Below are positions 20,556 to 29,975 of a DNA stretch of 50,788 nt, one piece after another (position 1 is the first letter of the stretch; each line of letters starts with the position of its first letter). The stretch covers positions 1 through 50,788 of the forward strand of contig CALQCM020000031.1 of the NCBI GenBank assembly GCA_943329075.2. The letters are read 5' to 3'. Under the pieces are notes generated by a model that did no database searches, was not told the origin of the DNA, and saw only the letters and a program-made list of their open reading frames with translations. The translations under genes were made by a program, and so were the position numbers. This DNA is from Chitinophaga pinensis. Lineage in GTDB: Bacteria; Pseudomonadota; Gammaproteobacteria; Burkholderiales; SG8-41.

Positions 20556-21596
20556 ATGGCGACAATCAAACCTGCAGTAAACACCTTGCCGTCGCCGCGC
20601 GCCTTCCGCCGCGCACGCGTGCTTGTTGTCGGCGACGTCATGCTCGACCGTTACTGGTTCGGCGACGTCAGCCGCATTTCGCCCGAAGCGCCGGTGCCGG
20701 TGGTCAAGGTCGATCGCAGCGAAGATCGTCCGGGCGGTGCGGCCAATGTGGCACGCAATGCCGCCGCACTGGGGGCGCGCGTCACGCTGCTCTCCGTGGT
20801 CGGACAGGATGAACCGGGCCGTCGTTTGCGCCAGCTGCTGCGCGAAGAAAAAATTACCGCGCGTCTGCATTACGACCGCAGCATCGATACCACGGTCAAA
20901 TTGCGCGTCATCGGTCGCCAGCAACAACTGCTGCGCATCGATTTCGAAACCACGCCCAGCCACGAGATCCTGCGCACCAAACTCAGCGATTACGCGCGGC
21001 TAATCGCCGCCTGCGATGTGGTCGTGTTGTCTGATTACGGCAAGGGTGGTCTGGTCCACATCAGCCGCATGATTGCGCTGGCACGCCGTTATCGCAAACC
21101 GGTTCTGGTCGATCCGAAGGGTGACGATTTCGCGCGTTATGCCGGCGCCACCCTGCTGACGCCGAACCGGTCCGAGTTTCGGGCGGTTGCCGGCAAATGG
21201 AGCAACGAACGCGAATTCACGGAAAACGCCCGGCATCTGCGCAGCAAACTCAAGGTCGATGCCCTGCTGGTGACGCGCAGCGAAGAGGGTATGACGCTGT
21301 TTACGCACAAGGCGCGCTTGCACGCTGCGGCGCAGGCGCGCGAGGTGTTCGATGTCAGCGGTGCAGGTGACACCGTGATTGCGACACTGGCCGTGGCGCT
21401 GGCGGCCGGCTCTGCGCTGGAAGCTGCGGTCGAACTGGCCAACCGCGCCGCCGGTATCGTGGTCGGCAAATTCGGGACTGCCGTGGTGCGTCCGGAGGAA
21501 CTGTTCCCGGAGCAGGATGGTGAAGCAGGATCGAGGATCGAGGATCGAGGATCGAAGATCCCGAAAAAGCGAAAACCGGGTCGCAAGTCGCGTTAG
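20556..21596 (+). CDS. hldA: D-glycero-beta-D-manno-heptose-7-phosphate kinase (kinase-only form)
   Basis: 346 residues of the PfkB sugar-kinase family. Seen: [49 protein letters not shown] and the ATP/catalytic motif [13 protein letters not shown]. It lacks the nucleotidyltransferase domain of the bifunctional HldE, so a separate hldC (rfaE2) is expected elsewhere. The last 28 or so residues are a low-complexity tail made by four GGATCGA repeats read in frame, followed by a Lys/Arg-rich end. That tail is not part of the kinase fold (see the repeat entry). The start is one base after the ugd stop. Confidence 0.94.
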   Translation: MATIKPAVNTLPSPRAFRRARVLVVGDVMLDRYWFGDVSRISPEAPVPVVKVDRSEDRPGGAANVARNAAALGARVTLLSVVGQDEPGRRLRQLLREEKITARLHYDRSIDTTVKLRVIGRQQQLLRIDFETTPSHEILRTKLSDYARLIAACDVVVLSDYGKGGLVHISRMIALARRYRKPVLVDPKGDDFARYAGATLLTPNRSEFRAVAGKWSNEREFTENARHLRSKLKVDALLVTRSEEGMTLFTHKARLHAAAQAREVFDVSGAGDTVIATLAVALAAGSALEAAVELANRAAGIVVGKFGTAVVRPEELFPEQDGEAGSRIEDRGSKIPKKRKPGRKSR

Positions 21597-21649
21597 AATT
21601 CGCTTGCTCAGCAGTGTTTGCTCAATCCTCAATCCTCGATCCTGAATCC
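21528..21649. repeat. Inverted array of heptamer repeats at the hldA-hldD junction
   Basis: Four GGATCGA units lie at 21528-21555, followed by a degenerate fifth. On the other side, at 21622-21649, are four units reading TCAATCC, TCAATCC, TCGATCC and TGAATCC, i.e. the reverse complement. The two arms can pair across a loop of about 66 bases. The left arm is inside the hldA reading frame, and the right arm ends three bases before the hldD ATG. Confidence 0.85.
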
Positions 21650-21652
21650 AAA

Positions 21653-22654
21653 ATGTATATCGTCGTGACCGGTGCGGCCGGATTTGTCGGCGCCAATATC
21701 GTCAAAGCGCTTTCCGATCGCGGCGACTATGAAATCATCGCCGTCGATGACTTGAAGCAGGGTGACAAGTTCGTCAATCTGGTTGATTGCGACATCGCCG
21801 ACTACTTCCATCACGAAGACTTCATGCAGGAGCTCGAAGGCGGCGCCTTCGACGGCGTGATCGGCGCCATCCTGCATCAGGGCGCCTGTTCGGACACCAC
21901 CGAGACCGACGGCCGCTACATGATGCACAACAACTACCGCTATACGCGCCAGCTGTTCGACTACTGCATGGAAGAGGAAATCCAGTTCATTTACGCCTCG
22001 TCGGCGGCGGTCTACGGCGCCGGTGCGGTGTTTCGCGAAGAGCCGGCCTGCGAGTCGCCGCTCAACATCTATGGCTATTCGAAGTATCTGTTCGACCAGT
22101 ATCTGCGCCGCAACTGGAACGAATGCACCGCACAGGTCGTCGGTCTGCGCTACTTCAACGTTTACGGTGAGCGCGAGCAGCACAAGGGGCGCATGGCCTC
22201 GGTGGCTTACCACTTCTTTAACCAGTACCGCGCCAGCGGCAAGGTCAGGTTGTTCGAGGGGACTGCCGGTTACGGCAACGGCGAGCAGCGTCGCGATTTC
22301 GTTGCGGTCGCCGATGCCGTCAGGGTCAACCTGCATTTTCTCGATAACCCGCAGCGTTCCGGCATCTTCAACGTTGGCACCGGTGCGGCACAGAGTTTCA
22401 ACGACGTCGCCGTGGCGACGGTGAATGCCTGCCGCGCGCACGCCGGTGAAACAGCGCTGTCGCTGGCCGCCCTGCAGAGTCAGGGCCTCATCGAATACAT
22501 CCCGTTTCCCGCCGATCTCAAGGGCAAATACCAGAGTTATACGCAGGCCGACATCGGCGCGCTGCGCGCCGCCGGCTACAAGGCCCCGATGCTGACGGTG
22601 GAAGTGGGGGTGGCGGATTACGTCGGTGCGCTGTGCAAGCGCGCAGAGGGTTGA
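21653..22654 (+). CDS. hldD: ADP-L-glycero-D-manno-heptose 6-epimerase
   Basis: 333 residues from the ATG at 21653; a longer reading from 21614 only translates the heptamer repeats and is rejected. Seen: [20 protein letters not shown]ossmann start, [20 protein letters not shown], the catalytic Y-x3-K in [11 protein letters not shown], and [14 protein letters not shown]. Known role: epimerises ADP-D-glycero-D-manno-heptose for the LPS inner core. No ribosome binding site is visible because the repeat arm occupies that position. Also known as rfaD. Confidence 0.96.
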   Translation: MYIVVTGAAGFVGANIVKALSDRGDYEIIAVDDLKQGDKFVNLVDCDIADYFHHEDFMQELEGGAFDGVIGAILHQGACSDTTETDGRYMMHNNYRYTRQLFDYCMEEEIQFIYASSAAVYGAGAVFREEPACESPLNIYGYSKYLFDQYLRRNWNECTAQVVGLRYFNVYGEREQHKGRMASVAYHFFNQYRASGKVRLFEGTAGYGNGEQRRDFVAVADAVRVNLHFLDNPQRSGIFNVGTGAAQSFNDVAVATVNACRAHAGETALSLAALQSQGLIEYIPFPADLKGKYQSYTQADIGALRAAGYKAPMLTVEVGVADYVGALCKRAEG

Positions 22655-22658
22655 GCCG

Positions 22659-23558
22659 ATGTACAAAACACTTGAGGACTACGTCGGCAATACGCCGCTG
22701 GTGCGCCTGAAACGCCTGCCGGGTGAAGAGGCGGCAACGCGCGGCAATGTGGTGCTGGCCAAACTCGAAGGCAACAATCCGGCCGGTTCCGTCAAAGACC
22801 GCCCCGCATTGTCGATGATCAAACGCGCCGAGCAGCGCGGCGAGATCAAACCGGGCGACACGCTGATTGAACCGACCAGCGGTAACACCGGCATTGCGCT
22901 GGCGATGGCGGCGGCGATGATGGGTTACCGCATGGTGCTGGTGATGCCGGAGCATCTATCGATCGAACGCCGGCAGACGATGGCGGCCTTCGGCGCGCAA
23001 ATCGTGCTGACGCCGAAGAGCGGCGGTATGGAAGCCTGCCGCGACATCGCCGAAAAAATGCGTGACGAGGGCAAAGGCATCATCCTCGACCAGTTCGGCA
23101 ATCCGGACAATCCGCTCGCGCATTACGAGGGCACCGGCCCCGAAATCTGGCGCGATACCGGCGGCAAAATCACCCATTTCGTCTCCAGCATGGGCACCAC
23201 CGGCACCATCATGGGCGTTTCGCGTTTTCTCAAAGAGCAAAGCGCCGTCGTGCAGATTGTCGGCTGCCAGCCCACCGATGGCTCGCAGATTCCGGGCATT
23301 CGCAAATGGCCGGCCGCGTATCTGCCGAAGATCTGCGACTGGGATCGCGTCGATCGTGTTATCGAAGTGAGTCAGGCCGATGCCGAGGACACCACGCGCC
23401 GCCTTGCGCGCGAAGAAGGCATTTTTGCCGGTGTATCGTCGGGGGGCGCCGTGTGGTCTGCGCTGAAACTGTCCGCCGAGGTCAGGAACGCCGTCATCGT
23501 CTGCATCATCTGCGATCGCGGCGACCGTTATCTTTCGACCGGTATTTTTCCGGCTTAG
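22659..23558 (+). CDS. cysM: Cysteine synthase B (O-acetylserine sulfhydrylase)
   Basis: 299 residues, starting 4 bases after the hldD stop. Seen: YVGNTPLVRLKRLPG, the PLP lysine in NNPAGSVKDRPA, the EPTSGNTGIALAMAAA substrate loop, SSMGTTGTIMGVSR for PLP phosphate binding, and a C-terminal RGDRYLSTGIF. Known role: makes cysteine from O-acetylserine and sulfide or thiosulfate. The loop sequences fit CysM better than CysK. It has no obvious link to the heptose genes beyond co-transcription. Confidence 0.94.
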   Translation: MYKTLEDYVGNTPLVRLKRLPGEEAATRGNVVLAKLEGNNPAGSVKDRPALSMIKRAEQRGEIKPGDTLIEPTSGNTGIALAMAAAMMGYRMVLVMPEHLSIERRQTMAAFGAQIVLTPKSGGMEACRDIAEKMRDEGKGIILDQFGNPDNPLAHYEGTGPEIWRDTGGKITHFVSSMGTTGTIMGVSRFLKEQSAVVQIVGCQPTDGSQIPGIRKWPAAYLPKICDWDRVDRVIEVSQADAEDTTRRLAREEGIFAGVSSGGAVWSALKLSAEVRNAVIVCIICDRGDRYLSTGIFPA

Positions 23559-23610
23559 GGACCAGAGCAGGCATGTCGCATTCAATCCGCAAGTGCGGCC
23601 CGGTAAACGC

Positions 23611-24387
23611 ATGAATCCCGTTCTGGTTTTTGACATCGAGACGGTGCCGGACATCGCCGGGTTGCGCACGCTGTATGAGCTTGGCGCCGAGATCAGCGAC
23701 GCCGATGTCGCCGCCATGGCCTTCCAGCGCCGCCGTCAGGCCAGTGGCAACGACTTCCTGCAACTGCATCTGCACCGCGTGGTGGCGATCGCCTGTGTGT
23801 TGCGCGAGCGCGACAGCGTGCGCGTGTGGTCGCTCGGTGAACCGTCCGACGCCGAAGGCGCATTGATCCAGCGATTTTTCGACGGCATCGAAAAGTACTC
23901 ACCGCAGATTGTGTCGTGGAATGGTGGCGGTTTTGATCTGCCCGTGCTCAATTACCGCGGTCTCATCCACGGGGTGCATGCGCCGCGTTTCTGGGACCAG
24001 GGCGAGGACGACCGCGAGTTCAAATGGAATAACTACATCAGCCGCTATCACGCGCGCCATCTTGATTTGATGGATCTGCTGGCGATGTATCAGCCGCGCG
24101 CCGCAGCGCCGCTCGACGACATCGCGCAGTTGATGGGCTTCCCGGGCAAGATCGGTATCGGCGGCGCCTTTGTCTGGCAGGCCTGGCAGGATGGCGGTAT
24201 CGAGCAGATCCGCAATTACTGCGAGGCCGACGTCGCCAACACCTATCTCGTTTATCTGCGCTTTCAGTTGATGCGCGGCCTATTGACCGCCGAACAATAC
24301 AAACAGGAAATCGCCCTGCTGCGCGCGACGATCGAAAAGTCGACGCTGCCGCACTGGGCCGAATTTCTGCAACGCTGGCCGGGCTGA
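23611..24387 (+). CDS. Predicted 3'-5' exonuclease, PolB-like DnaQ-fold family
   Basis: 258 residues from the ATG at 23611; six codons of upstream reading are not conserved-looking. Seen: exonuclease motif [10 protein letters not shown] (Asp and Glu ligands), motif [17 protein letters not shown], and a motif III-like [16 protein letters not shown]. The family is annotated as a predicted 3'-5' exonuclease related to the proofreading domain of PolB. Substrate and pathway are unknown. It sits 8 bases before rlmD, a pairing that suggests nucleic-acid metabolism but no specific partner. Confidence 0.88.
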   Translation: MNPVLVFDIETVPDIAGLRTLYELGAEISDADVAAMAFQRRRQASGNDFLQLHLHRVVAIACVLRERDSVRVWSLGEPSDAEGALIQRFFDGIEKYSPQIVSWNGGGFDLPVLNYRGLIHGVHAPRFWDQGEDDREFKWNNYISRYHARHLDLMDLLAMYQPRAAAPLDDIAQLMGFPGKIGIGGAFVWQAWQDGGIEQIRNYCEADVANTYLVYLRFQLMRGLLTAEQYKQEIALLRATIEKSTLPHWAEFLQRWPG

Positions 24388-24395
24388 ACCTTCCT

Positions 24396-25700
24396 ATGAG
24401 TGCAGAAATCCAGGTCGAAGCGCTGGACCAGGAGGGGCGGGGCATAGCCCACGCCGATGGCAAAGTCGTCTTCATCGATGGCGCCTTGACCGGCGAAACG
24501 GTGATCTACACGCCCTACCAGAAAAAGCCCAGCTACGATCTGGCGCGTGTCGAGGCGGTCATCAAAGCCTCGTCGTCGCGCGTGGTGCCGCGTTGCGCGC
24601 ATTTCGGTGTTTGTGGCGGTTGCAGCATGCAGCACCTGGACGAGCGCACGCAGGTCGCTGCCAAACAACGCGTGCTCGAAGACAACCTCGCGCGCATCGG
24701 TAAGGTCGATGTCGGTTGCATCCTGCCGGCAATTTACGGCAGCGCCTGGGGTTACCGCCATCGCGCGCGTTTGTCTGCCCGTTATGTCCTGAAGAAGGGC
24801 GGCGCGCTGATCGGCTTTCGCGAAAAACGCAGCAGCTACGTCACCGACATGACCAGCTGTGAGGTGCTGCCGCCGCGGATTTCCGCGCTGCTGGTACCGT
24901 TGCGCGAACTGATCAGCGGGTTTTCAAAACCCGAGCGGATGCCGCAGATCGAGCTGGCCGTCGGCGGCGGGGTCGATGCGCTGGTGCTGCGCATTCTGGA
25001 GCCGCTCGACAGTGCCGACGAGGCGCTGATCCGGCAATTCGCGGATCGTTACCGGGTGCAGTTTTTCCTGCAGTCGCGCGGGCCCGATACCGTCACGCCT
25101 TTTTACCCGCCGCATGACGGCGTGTTGTATTACACGCTGCCGGAATTTTCTCTCGAGCTGGGTTTTTCGCCGACCGAATTCACCCAGGTCAACACCGCGG
25201 TGAACAGGGTCATGGTCCGGCGCGCGGTGACCTTGCTTGAGCCGCAGGCCGGTGAGCGCATCGCCGACATGTTTTGCGGGCTTGGCAACTTTACGCTGGC
25301 GATTGCGCGCAGCGGAGCCAGCGTCATCGGGTTTGAAGGGGCGGCCGGTCTGGTCGCGCGCGGCCAGTCCAACGCCGCGCATAACGGCCTCGGCGGGACG
25401 GTTGCGTTCAGACAGGCGGATTTATTCAAGGTCGACCAGGCGGGGTTCGCCACACTGGGCCACTTTGACCGGATGCTGATCGATCCACCACGCGACGGTG
25501 CAGAGGCACTGATCAATGCACTCACCGAAGATACTGCGCCGCGCCGTATCGTCTACGTGTCGTGCAACGCGGCGACGCTGGCGCGTGATGCCGGCGTGCT
25601 GGTTCATGTCAAAGGTTATGCGCTGAGCGCCGCCGGCGTGGTGAACATGTTTCCACATACCTCTCACGTTGAATCGATTGCGGTCTTTGATCGCCTCTGA
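24396..25700 (+). CDS. rlmD: 23S rRNA (uracil-1939-C5)-methyltransferase
   Basis: 434 residues. Seen: an N-terminal TRAM/OB domain, iron-sulfur cysteines C67, C73 and C76 in [16 protein letters not shown] with a fourth in MTSCEV, the SAM motif [15 protein letters not shown], a [10 protein letters not shown] motif and the catalytic cysteine in [13 protein letters not shown]. Known role: methylates U1939 of 23S rRNA (RumA/RlmD). The cysteine cluster separates it from RlmC and TrmA types without one. A bidirectional terminator follows. Confidence 0.95.
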   Translation: MSAEIQVEALDQEGRGIAHADGKVVFIDGALTGETVIYTPYQKKPSYDLARVEAVIKASSSRVVPRCAHFGVCGGCSMQHLDERTQVAAKQRVLEDNLARIGKVDVGCILPAIYGSAWGYRHRARLSARYVLKKGGALIGFREKRSSYVTDMTSCEVLPPRISALLVPLRELISGFSKPERMPQIELAVGGGVDALVLRILEPLDSADEALIRQFADRYRVQFFLQSRGPDTVTPFYPPHDGVLYYTLPEFSLELGFSPTEFTQVNTAVNRVMVRRAVTLLEPQAGERIADMFCGLGNFTLAIARSGASVIGFEGAAGLVARGQSNAAHNGLGGTVAFRQADLFKVDQAGFATLGHFDRMLIDPPRDGAEALINALTEDTAPRRIVYVSCNAATLARDAGVLVHVKGYALSAAGVVNMFPHTSHVESIAVFDRL

Positions 25701-25722
25701 TCGCGGTTCATACGCAGCCAAC

Positions 25723-25751
25723 AAAAAGGGCGCCCGCAGGCGCCCTTTTTT
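25723..25751. terminator. Bidirectional terminator between rlmD and the convergent membrane protein gene
   Basis: GGGCGCC (25728-25734), loop CGCA, GGCGCCC (25739-25745), with an A-run before and a T-run after. It can stop rlmD transcription rightward and the Bax-inhibitor-like gene leftward. Confidence 0.9.
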
Positions 25752-25768
25752 TGCGGCTGGTTGTGGCG

Positions 25769-26476
25769 TCAGTCGCGGGAACCCAGACCCGTCAGTAACT
25801 GCAACAGGCTGGTGAAGAGGTTGTAGACGCTGACATACAGCGTCAGTGTGGCGGAAATATAGTTCGTTTCGCCGCCGTGGATGATTTCGCTGACTTGCCA
25901 CAGGATCATCGCCGAGCTCAGCAGCACGAACGCCGCGCAGATCGTCAGATGCAGCGCCGGGCTCGCGAAGAAGATGTTCGCGATCACCGCCAGCATGACG
26001 ACAATCGTGCCAACCGCCAGGAAGTTGCTCATGAAGCCGAAGTTCTTGCGCGTTACACTCGCAATGCCGGCCATCGCAAAGAACACTGCCGCCGTGCCGC
26101 CAGCGGCAAGAGCCACCAGCTGGCCGCCGTTACGCAGGCCCAGGGTCATTTGCAAAACCGGCCCGAGCATGACGCCGAGGAACAGCGTCAGAACCAGTAG
26201 GAGGGCGACGCCGATGCCGCTGTCGCGGTTTTTTTCGATTGCAAAAAACATGCCGTAGACAATGGCGAGCATCGCGATCGATGCCACGATCGGGCTGGCG
26301 CGCATGAAGCCAAAGTCGAGTGTGACGCCGATCATGGCACCGATCCCGGTGGGGATCATTGACACTGCCAGCAGCAGATAGGTATTGCGCAGCACGCGTT
26401 GCTCGGCGCTGACGCCCTGACTGGCGGAAATCGGCGTCGCGTAATTGTTCTGAACAGGTTGCAGGTCGGGTTGCAT
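25769..26476 (-). CDS. Bax inhibitor-1 / YccA family membrane protein
   Basis: 235 residues. Seen: a polar N-terminus of about 28 residues, then seven hydrophobic helices, with the family-type features RVLRNTYLLLAVSMIPT, NFGFMSNFLAVG and a C-terminal NYISATLTLYVSVYNLFTSLL. GAGGAG before the ATG is a good ribosome binding site. Known relatives are BI-1-like pH-sensitive calcium leak channels and YccA, an inhibitor of FtsH-mediated degradation. Which role applies here cannot be read from sequence. It is monocistronic and convergent with rlmD. Confidence 0.92.
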   Translation of the reverse strand: MQPDLQPVQNNYATPISASQGVSAEQRVLRNTYLLLAVSMIPTGIGAMIGVTLDFGFMRASPIVASIAMLAIVYGMFFAIEKNRDSGIGVALLLVLTLFLGVMLGPVLQMTLGLRNGGQLVALAAGGTAAVFFAMAGIASVTRKNFGFMSNFLAVGTIVVMLAVIANIFFASPALHLTICAAFVLLSSAMILWQVSEIIHGGETNYISATLTLYVSVYNLFTSLLQLLTGLGSRD

Positions 26477-26800
26477 AACTTTTTTTCTCCTCGTGGCGCC
26501 GGGTTATCGGCACGCGGGTAAGACTACCCAAACGAGGTAAAAGTTTCAATCAAATTCGCATTGTTTCCTGTTAGCGCAGGAGTCGGGCAAGCGGTTGATA
26601 AAACTCAATATTATTATGGCCGGTGGTCAGCCATTACGAAAGCGGAAGGCTGGCAGAGTCGATGCTCATAGCGGTCTGCAAAAGTTGCCACTGTGTATCG
26701 TCTGCATTCGCCTAATCGCGTTTCGCCTCGCAGATTACAGAGTCACGCCCGGTAGCAAGCGCTCTGCTTTTTTTGATGTCTGGCTGACAAGCAAGTGAAG
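26477..26800. other. Non-coding stretch between membrane protein gene and tRNA-Ser
   Basis: 324 bases that should hold the promoter of the leftward membrane protein gene and the region downstream of the leftward tRNA. A 67-codon plus-strand frame here has no ribosome binding site or recognisable content. I see no hairpin with a T-run for the tRNA. Confidence 0.5.
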
Positions 26801-26890
26801 TGGCGGAAGCGGTGAGATTCGAACTCACGATGCCCTTGCGGGCATGCCAGTTTTCAAGACTGGTGCGATCAACCGCTCCGCCACGCTTCC
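26801..26890 (-). tRNA. tRNA-Ser (anticodon UGA)
   Basis: On the reverse strand a 90-base tRNA starts GGAAGCGTGGCGGAGCGG and ends in encoded CCA. The acceptor pairs GGAAGCG with CGCTTCC. The anticodon stem CCAGT/ACTGG holds loop CTTGAAA, giving anticodon TGA. The long variable arm GCATGCCCGCAAGGGCATC and the T-arm GTGAGTTCGAATCTCAC are class II tRNA-Ser features. Confidence 0.97.
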
Positions 26891-27326
26891 GTAGGGTCGG
26901 CATTTTGCCATTGGCGGCGGGTGCCGTCCATTTTCGGGACCAATCTCGCGTCGCCTGCGATGATCCGCCGCCCCTGTGTCCGTTCTATACGCCCGGCGCA
27001 ATTTTCGAACGCTGCCATTGGGATTGCTTCCGTCGCTTGCATTCTGCGCTTTGTCGCCTATGCCCGGCCGCTAGCAGATCGCAATTTGGGCGCCGCCCAG
27101 ACGCGCCGGTTGAACCTGTCGTCACGCGATAGGGCGGTGCGCTGGATATGCGCCAGGCGGTTGTTTTATGGGTAACCATTATCGCATAATTAACGCCATA
27201 TATGGCGTGTTAAGCCATTTAAATGCTTATAATAAGTCTAATATGGCGCATTAATAAAATATATTGAAAGCGTCATATATGGCGCGTAATATCAATATAG
27301 TTCTTTAATATGCCATTGGTGACGCG
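26891..27326. other. AT-rich leader of the hipBA locus
   Basis: 436 bases between tRNA-Ser and the hipB-like gene. The left part is featureless. From about 27180 the base composition drops sharply in GC compared with both flanks, and the palindromes listed separately appear. A TATAAT occurs at 27228-27233 but has no good -35 partner at normal spacing. Confidence 0.6.
27193..27316 (+). promoter_or_regulatory. Operator-like palindrome array upstream of hipBA
   Basis: A perfect 16-base palindrome ACGCCATATATGGCGT lies at 27193-27208. A half-site ATATGGCG is at 27241-27248, an imperfect palindrome GCGTCATATATGGCGC at 27270-27285, and a partial ATATGCCAT at 27308-27316. The spacing and repetition fit cooperative binding by the HTH antitoxin encoded next to them. 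HipB-type autorepression is established in E. coli, but the exact motif here is inferred. Confidence 0.6.
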
Positions 27327-27677
27327 ATGAAGATCGATTCGAAAATAACCGATGCGACACTGCTCAAGCTGATCGGCGCGCGTCTGGCGCGGTTGCGTCT
27401 GAGCATGAATCTGACACAGGAACAACTCGCGACACAGGCCGGCCTCGGCGTGCGCACCGTGCAGCGGCTTGAGTTGGGCATGGCGGCGACGCAATTGTCG
27501 GGGTTTTTACGCATCTGCCGGGTGCTCGGGCTCATTGAGCATTTTGAAGCGTTGATTCCGGAACCCGCGCCCAGCCCGCTGGCGCAAATGAAACTGCGCG
27601 GCAAAGAGCGAAAGCGCGCCACCGCACTCAAAGTGGCCGAACCTGCCGGTAAATGGCAGTGGGCCGATAAAACATGA
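27327..27677 (+). CDS. hipB: HipB-like antitoxin, XRE-family helix-turn-helix protein
   Basis: 116 residues. Seen: an XRE helix-turn-helix at about residues 17-70 (LIGARLARLRLSMNLTQEQLA, then QAGLGVRTVQRLELG), followed by a basic, low-complexity C-terminus. GGTGA precedes the ATG. It overlaps the hipA-like gene as ATGA at 27674-27677, the usual antitoxin-first layout. Known role of the family: DNA-binding repressor of its own operon and neutraliser of the HipA kinase. The operators upstream are its likely targets. Confidence 0.85.
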   Translation: MKIDSKITDATLLKLIGARLARLRLSMNLTQEQLATQAGLGVRTVQRLELGMAATQLSGFLRICRVLGLIEHFEALIPEPAPSPLAQMKLRGKERKRATALKVAEPAGKWQWADKT

Positions 27678-28981
27678 CCACGTTTGCCGAAGTGAGGTTG
27701 TGGGGTCGCACCATCGGCGCGGTTTCGCTCGAAGACGGTGCCGACGTTGCGGCCTTCGAATATACGCCGGAGTTTGCCGCCAGTGGCATCGAGGTGTCGC
27801 CTCTCACCATGCCGCTCGGTCGTCGCATCCATCGATTCGCCGAACTGCCGCGCAAAACATTTCATGGTTTGCCGGGGCTGCTGGCCGATTCACTGCCCGA
27901 CCGTTTCGGCAACGCCTTGATCGACGCGTGGCTGGCAACGCAGGGGCGCACGGCCGGCAGCTTCAACGCGATTGAGCGTCTGTGCTATACCGGCGCGCGC
28001 GGCATGGGCGCGCTGGAGTTTGCGCCGGCGGCAGGCCCCGCGTCGCGCACCGCCATAAAAATCAATATCGACGCGCTGGTGCGACTGGCCTCCGAAGTGC
28101 TCGGCCATCGCGGCAAGCTCAATACCTCGTTTAAAAAATCGGCGCGTGCCGCAGCACTGCAGGACATCCTGCGCGTTGGCACCTCGGCCGGCGGCGCGCG
28201 CGCCAAAGCGGTGATCGCATGGAACCGCACCACCAATGAAGTGCACTCGGGGCAGGTGGCAGCCGGCGACGGGTTCGAATACTGGCTGTTGAAATTCGAC
28301 GGTGTCGCCGGCAACAAAGACAAGGAACTTGAAGACCCGCAGGGCTATGGTGCGATCGAATACGCCTATTCGCTGATGGCGCATGCCGCCGGCATCACGA
28401 TGGGCGAATGCCGTCTGCTTGAAGAGAACGGGCGGCGGCATTTCATGACACGGCGTTTCGACCGCCTGCCCGGCGGTCGCAAGCTGCACGCGCAATCGCT
28501 GTGCGCACTGGCGCATTACGACTTCAACCAGGCCGGCGCCTACGCTTATGAACAGGCGCTGCTCGTCATCCGCCAGATTGACCTGCCGATGGCGGCAGTT
28601 GAAGAACAGTTCAGGCGCATGGTGTTCAATGTGATCGCGCGCAATCAGGATGACCACGTCAAGAACATTGCCTTCCTGATGGACCAGCAGGGGCGCTGGT
28701 CGCTGGCGCCGGCGTTTGACATGACCTACAGCTTCAACCCGTCGGGCACCTGGACGGCCAGTCACCAGATGACGATCAACGGCAAGCGCGACGACTTCAC
28801 CATGGGCGATCTCAACGCCTGCGCAAAAAGCGCCATGATGAAACGCGGTCGCGCCGCCGCTATTGTTGAAGAAGTGCGTGCTGCGGTCGCCCAATGGCCG
28901 GCGTACGCTACGCAGGCAAAAGTGGCGGCCAAACGGGTCGCGCAGATCAAGCGCAATTTGCGGCTGGAAATTCCGCACTAA
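27674..28981 (+). CDS. hipA: HipA-family serine/threonine kinase toxin
   Basis: 435 residues, the usual full length. Seen: an N-terminal couple domain with LPDRFGNALIDAW, the flexible P-loop region GTSAGGARAK (169-178, with Ser171 at the place of the regulatory Ser150 of E. coli HipA), FEYWLLKFDG, RRFDRLP, the catalytic motif NQDDHVKN (Asp326) and the metal-binding Asp349 in LAPAFDMTY. All kinase residues are present, so it should be active. Known E. coli target: glutamyl-tRNA synthetase; the target here is unknown. The locus lies next to a tRNA gene in an AT-rich setting, which suggests acquisition. Confidence 0.9.
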   Translation: MTTFAEVRLWGRTIGAVSLEDGADVAAFEYTPEFAASGIEVSPLTMPLGRRIHRFAELPRKTFHGLPGLLADSLPDRFGNALIDAWLATQGRTAGSFNAIERLCYTGARGMGALEFAPAAGPASRTAIKINIDALVRLASEVLGHRGKLNTSFKKSARAAALQDILRVGTSAGGARAKAVIAWNRTTNEVHSGQVAAGDGFEYWLLKFDGVAGNKDKELEDPQGYGAIEYAYSLMAHAAGITMGECRLLEENGRRHFMTRRFDRLPGGRKLHAQSLCALAHYDFNQAGAYAYEQALLVIRQIDLPMAAVEEQFRRMVFNVIARNQDDHVKNIAFLMDQQGRWSLAPAFDMTYSFNPSGTWTASHQMTINGKRDDFTMGDLNACAKSAMMKRGRAAAIVEEVRAAVAQWPAYATQAKVAAKRVAQIKRNLRLEIPH

Positions 28982-29128
28982 AGCGCAGCCTGTGTGGCGG
29001 TGCGCCTCTTTCCCCGGCGTTGAAAAATGGCGAACGCGTTTTACACGGATGCCGCCTCCGGTAAACGACGTCGTCCGGCCGGTTGGTTTCTCTAATGTTT
29101 TTAAAAATATTGCCGTTAAAAGCGGGTC

Positions 29129-29148
29129 AACCCTTGAATAAGGGTTTT
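29129..29148 (+). terminator. Possible small terminator after hipA
   Basis: AACCCTT (29129-29135) and AAGGGTT (29140-29146) form a 7-pair stem with loop GAAT, followed by only a short T-run. Its right arm also supplies the AAGGG in front of the TTG start of the next gene, so it may instead mask that ribosome binding site. Confidence 0.4.
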
Positions 29149-29150
29149 CC

Positions 29151-29975
29151 TTGATTGGGTGTGGCGTGGCGCCAACCGGCGGTTTGATAAAACTTGAAAT
29201 GGCGATCACGACGTCGTTGCGGGGGCAGCAGTCTGCGCCAGCGATGCGCGAAGATGCGGTGGTCGCTGCGAATGCGCCGGCAAGCGGTGGCGCAGTCGAT
29301 CTGGGCGAGGCTTTGCGTCTGCTTGGATTGGATGGCCCTCCGCTGGCGGGTGCGGACGAGGTCGCGCGCCTGCAACACGTGATCGACGGGCTGTGCCTGC
29401 TGTCGTCGCATGACGGTTTGACGGGGCTGGCGAACCGCCGCGTGTTCAACGACGCGCTCGGACGCGAAATCGACCGCGGCGCGCGGACCGCCGAGAGTTT
29501 CGGCCTCCTGATCATCGATATCGATCACTTCAAACAGATCAACGACCAGCATGGTCATCCGGTCGGTGATCTCGTGCTGAAGGCGGTCGCGGAAAAAATT
29601 GCAGATAGTTTTCGTTCCATCGACCTGGTTGCGCGTTTTGGCGGCGAGGAATTCGCCGTGGTGTTGCCCAATGTTTCGCCGGCATTTCTGTTGCAGGTGG
29701 CGGAGCGCGCGCGCGAGGCGGTTGCAAACACCCGCGTCGAAGGGCCGCGCGGTCTGCAACTCAACGTCACGGTCAGCATCGGCGCGGTCTGTGCGCGCGG
29801 GCTTGCTGCGATCGACCGTGACGCGTTGATCGAGGCCGCGGACGGCAAACTGTATGCAGCCAAGCGCCAGGGCCGCAATCGCGTGTGCTTTGACACAGCG
29901 CCTGACACGGAAGTCACGCTGGGTGAACGCGCGCATCTCCTTCGTTTAATCGATTCACCGGACACCATCTCATGA
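29151..29975 (+). CDS. Diguanylate cyclase (GGDEF domain)
   Basis: 274 residues from a TTG at 29151, six bases after AAGGG. An ATG at 29199 is possible but has no ribosome binding site. Seen: a GGDEF domain from about residue 85, with DGLTGLANRR, IIDIDHFKQINDQHGH and the active-site GGEEF (164-168). RSID five residues before the active site matches the RxxD product-inhibition site. The first 80 residues have no recognised sensor or membrane segment. Known role: makes cyclic di-GMP from two GTP, here apparently cytosolic and feedback-inhibited. It overlaps the downstream MinD-like ATPase gene as ATGA, implying coupled expression. Confidence 0.92.
   Translation: MIGCGVAPTGGLIKLEMAITTSLRGQQSAPAMREDAVVAANAPASGGAVDLGEALRLLGLDGPPLAGADEVARLQHVIDGLCLLSSHDGLTGLANRRVFNDALGREIDRGARTAESFGLLIIDIDHFKQINDQHGHPVGDLVLKAVAEKIADSFRSIDLVARFGGEEFAVVLPNVSPAFLLQVAERAREAVANTRVEGPRGLQLNVTVSIGAVCARGLAAIDRDALIEAADGKLYAAKRQGRNRVCFDTAPDTEVTLGERAHLLRLIDSPDTIS

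Noticed and set aside
26595..26798. 67-codon frame between the membrane protein gene and tRNA-Ser
   Set aside because: No ribosome binding site and no recognisable content; it ends at the tRNA.
27890..29515. 541-codon open frame antisense to hipA and the diguanylate cyclase gene
   Set aside because: It spans two genes with clear catalytic motifs on the other strand and has no domain signal.
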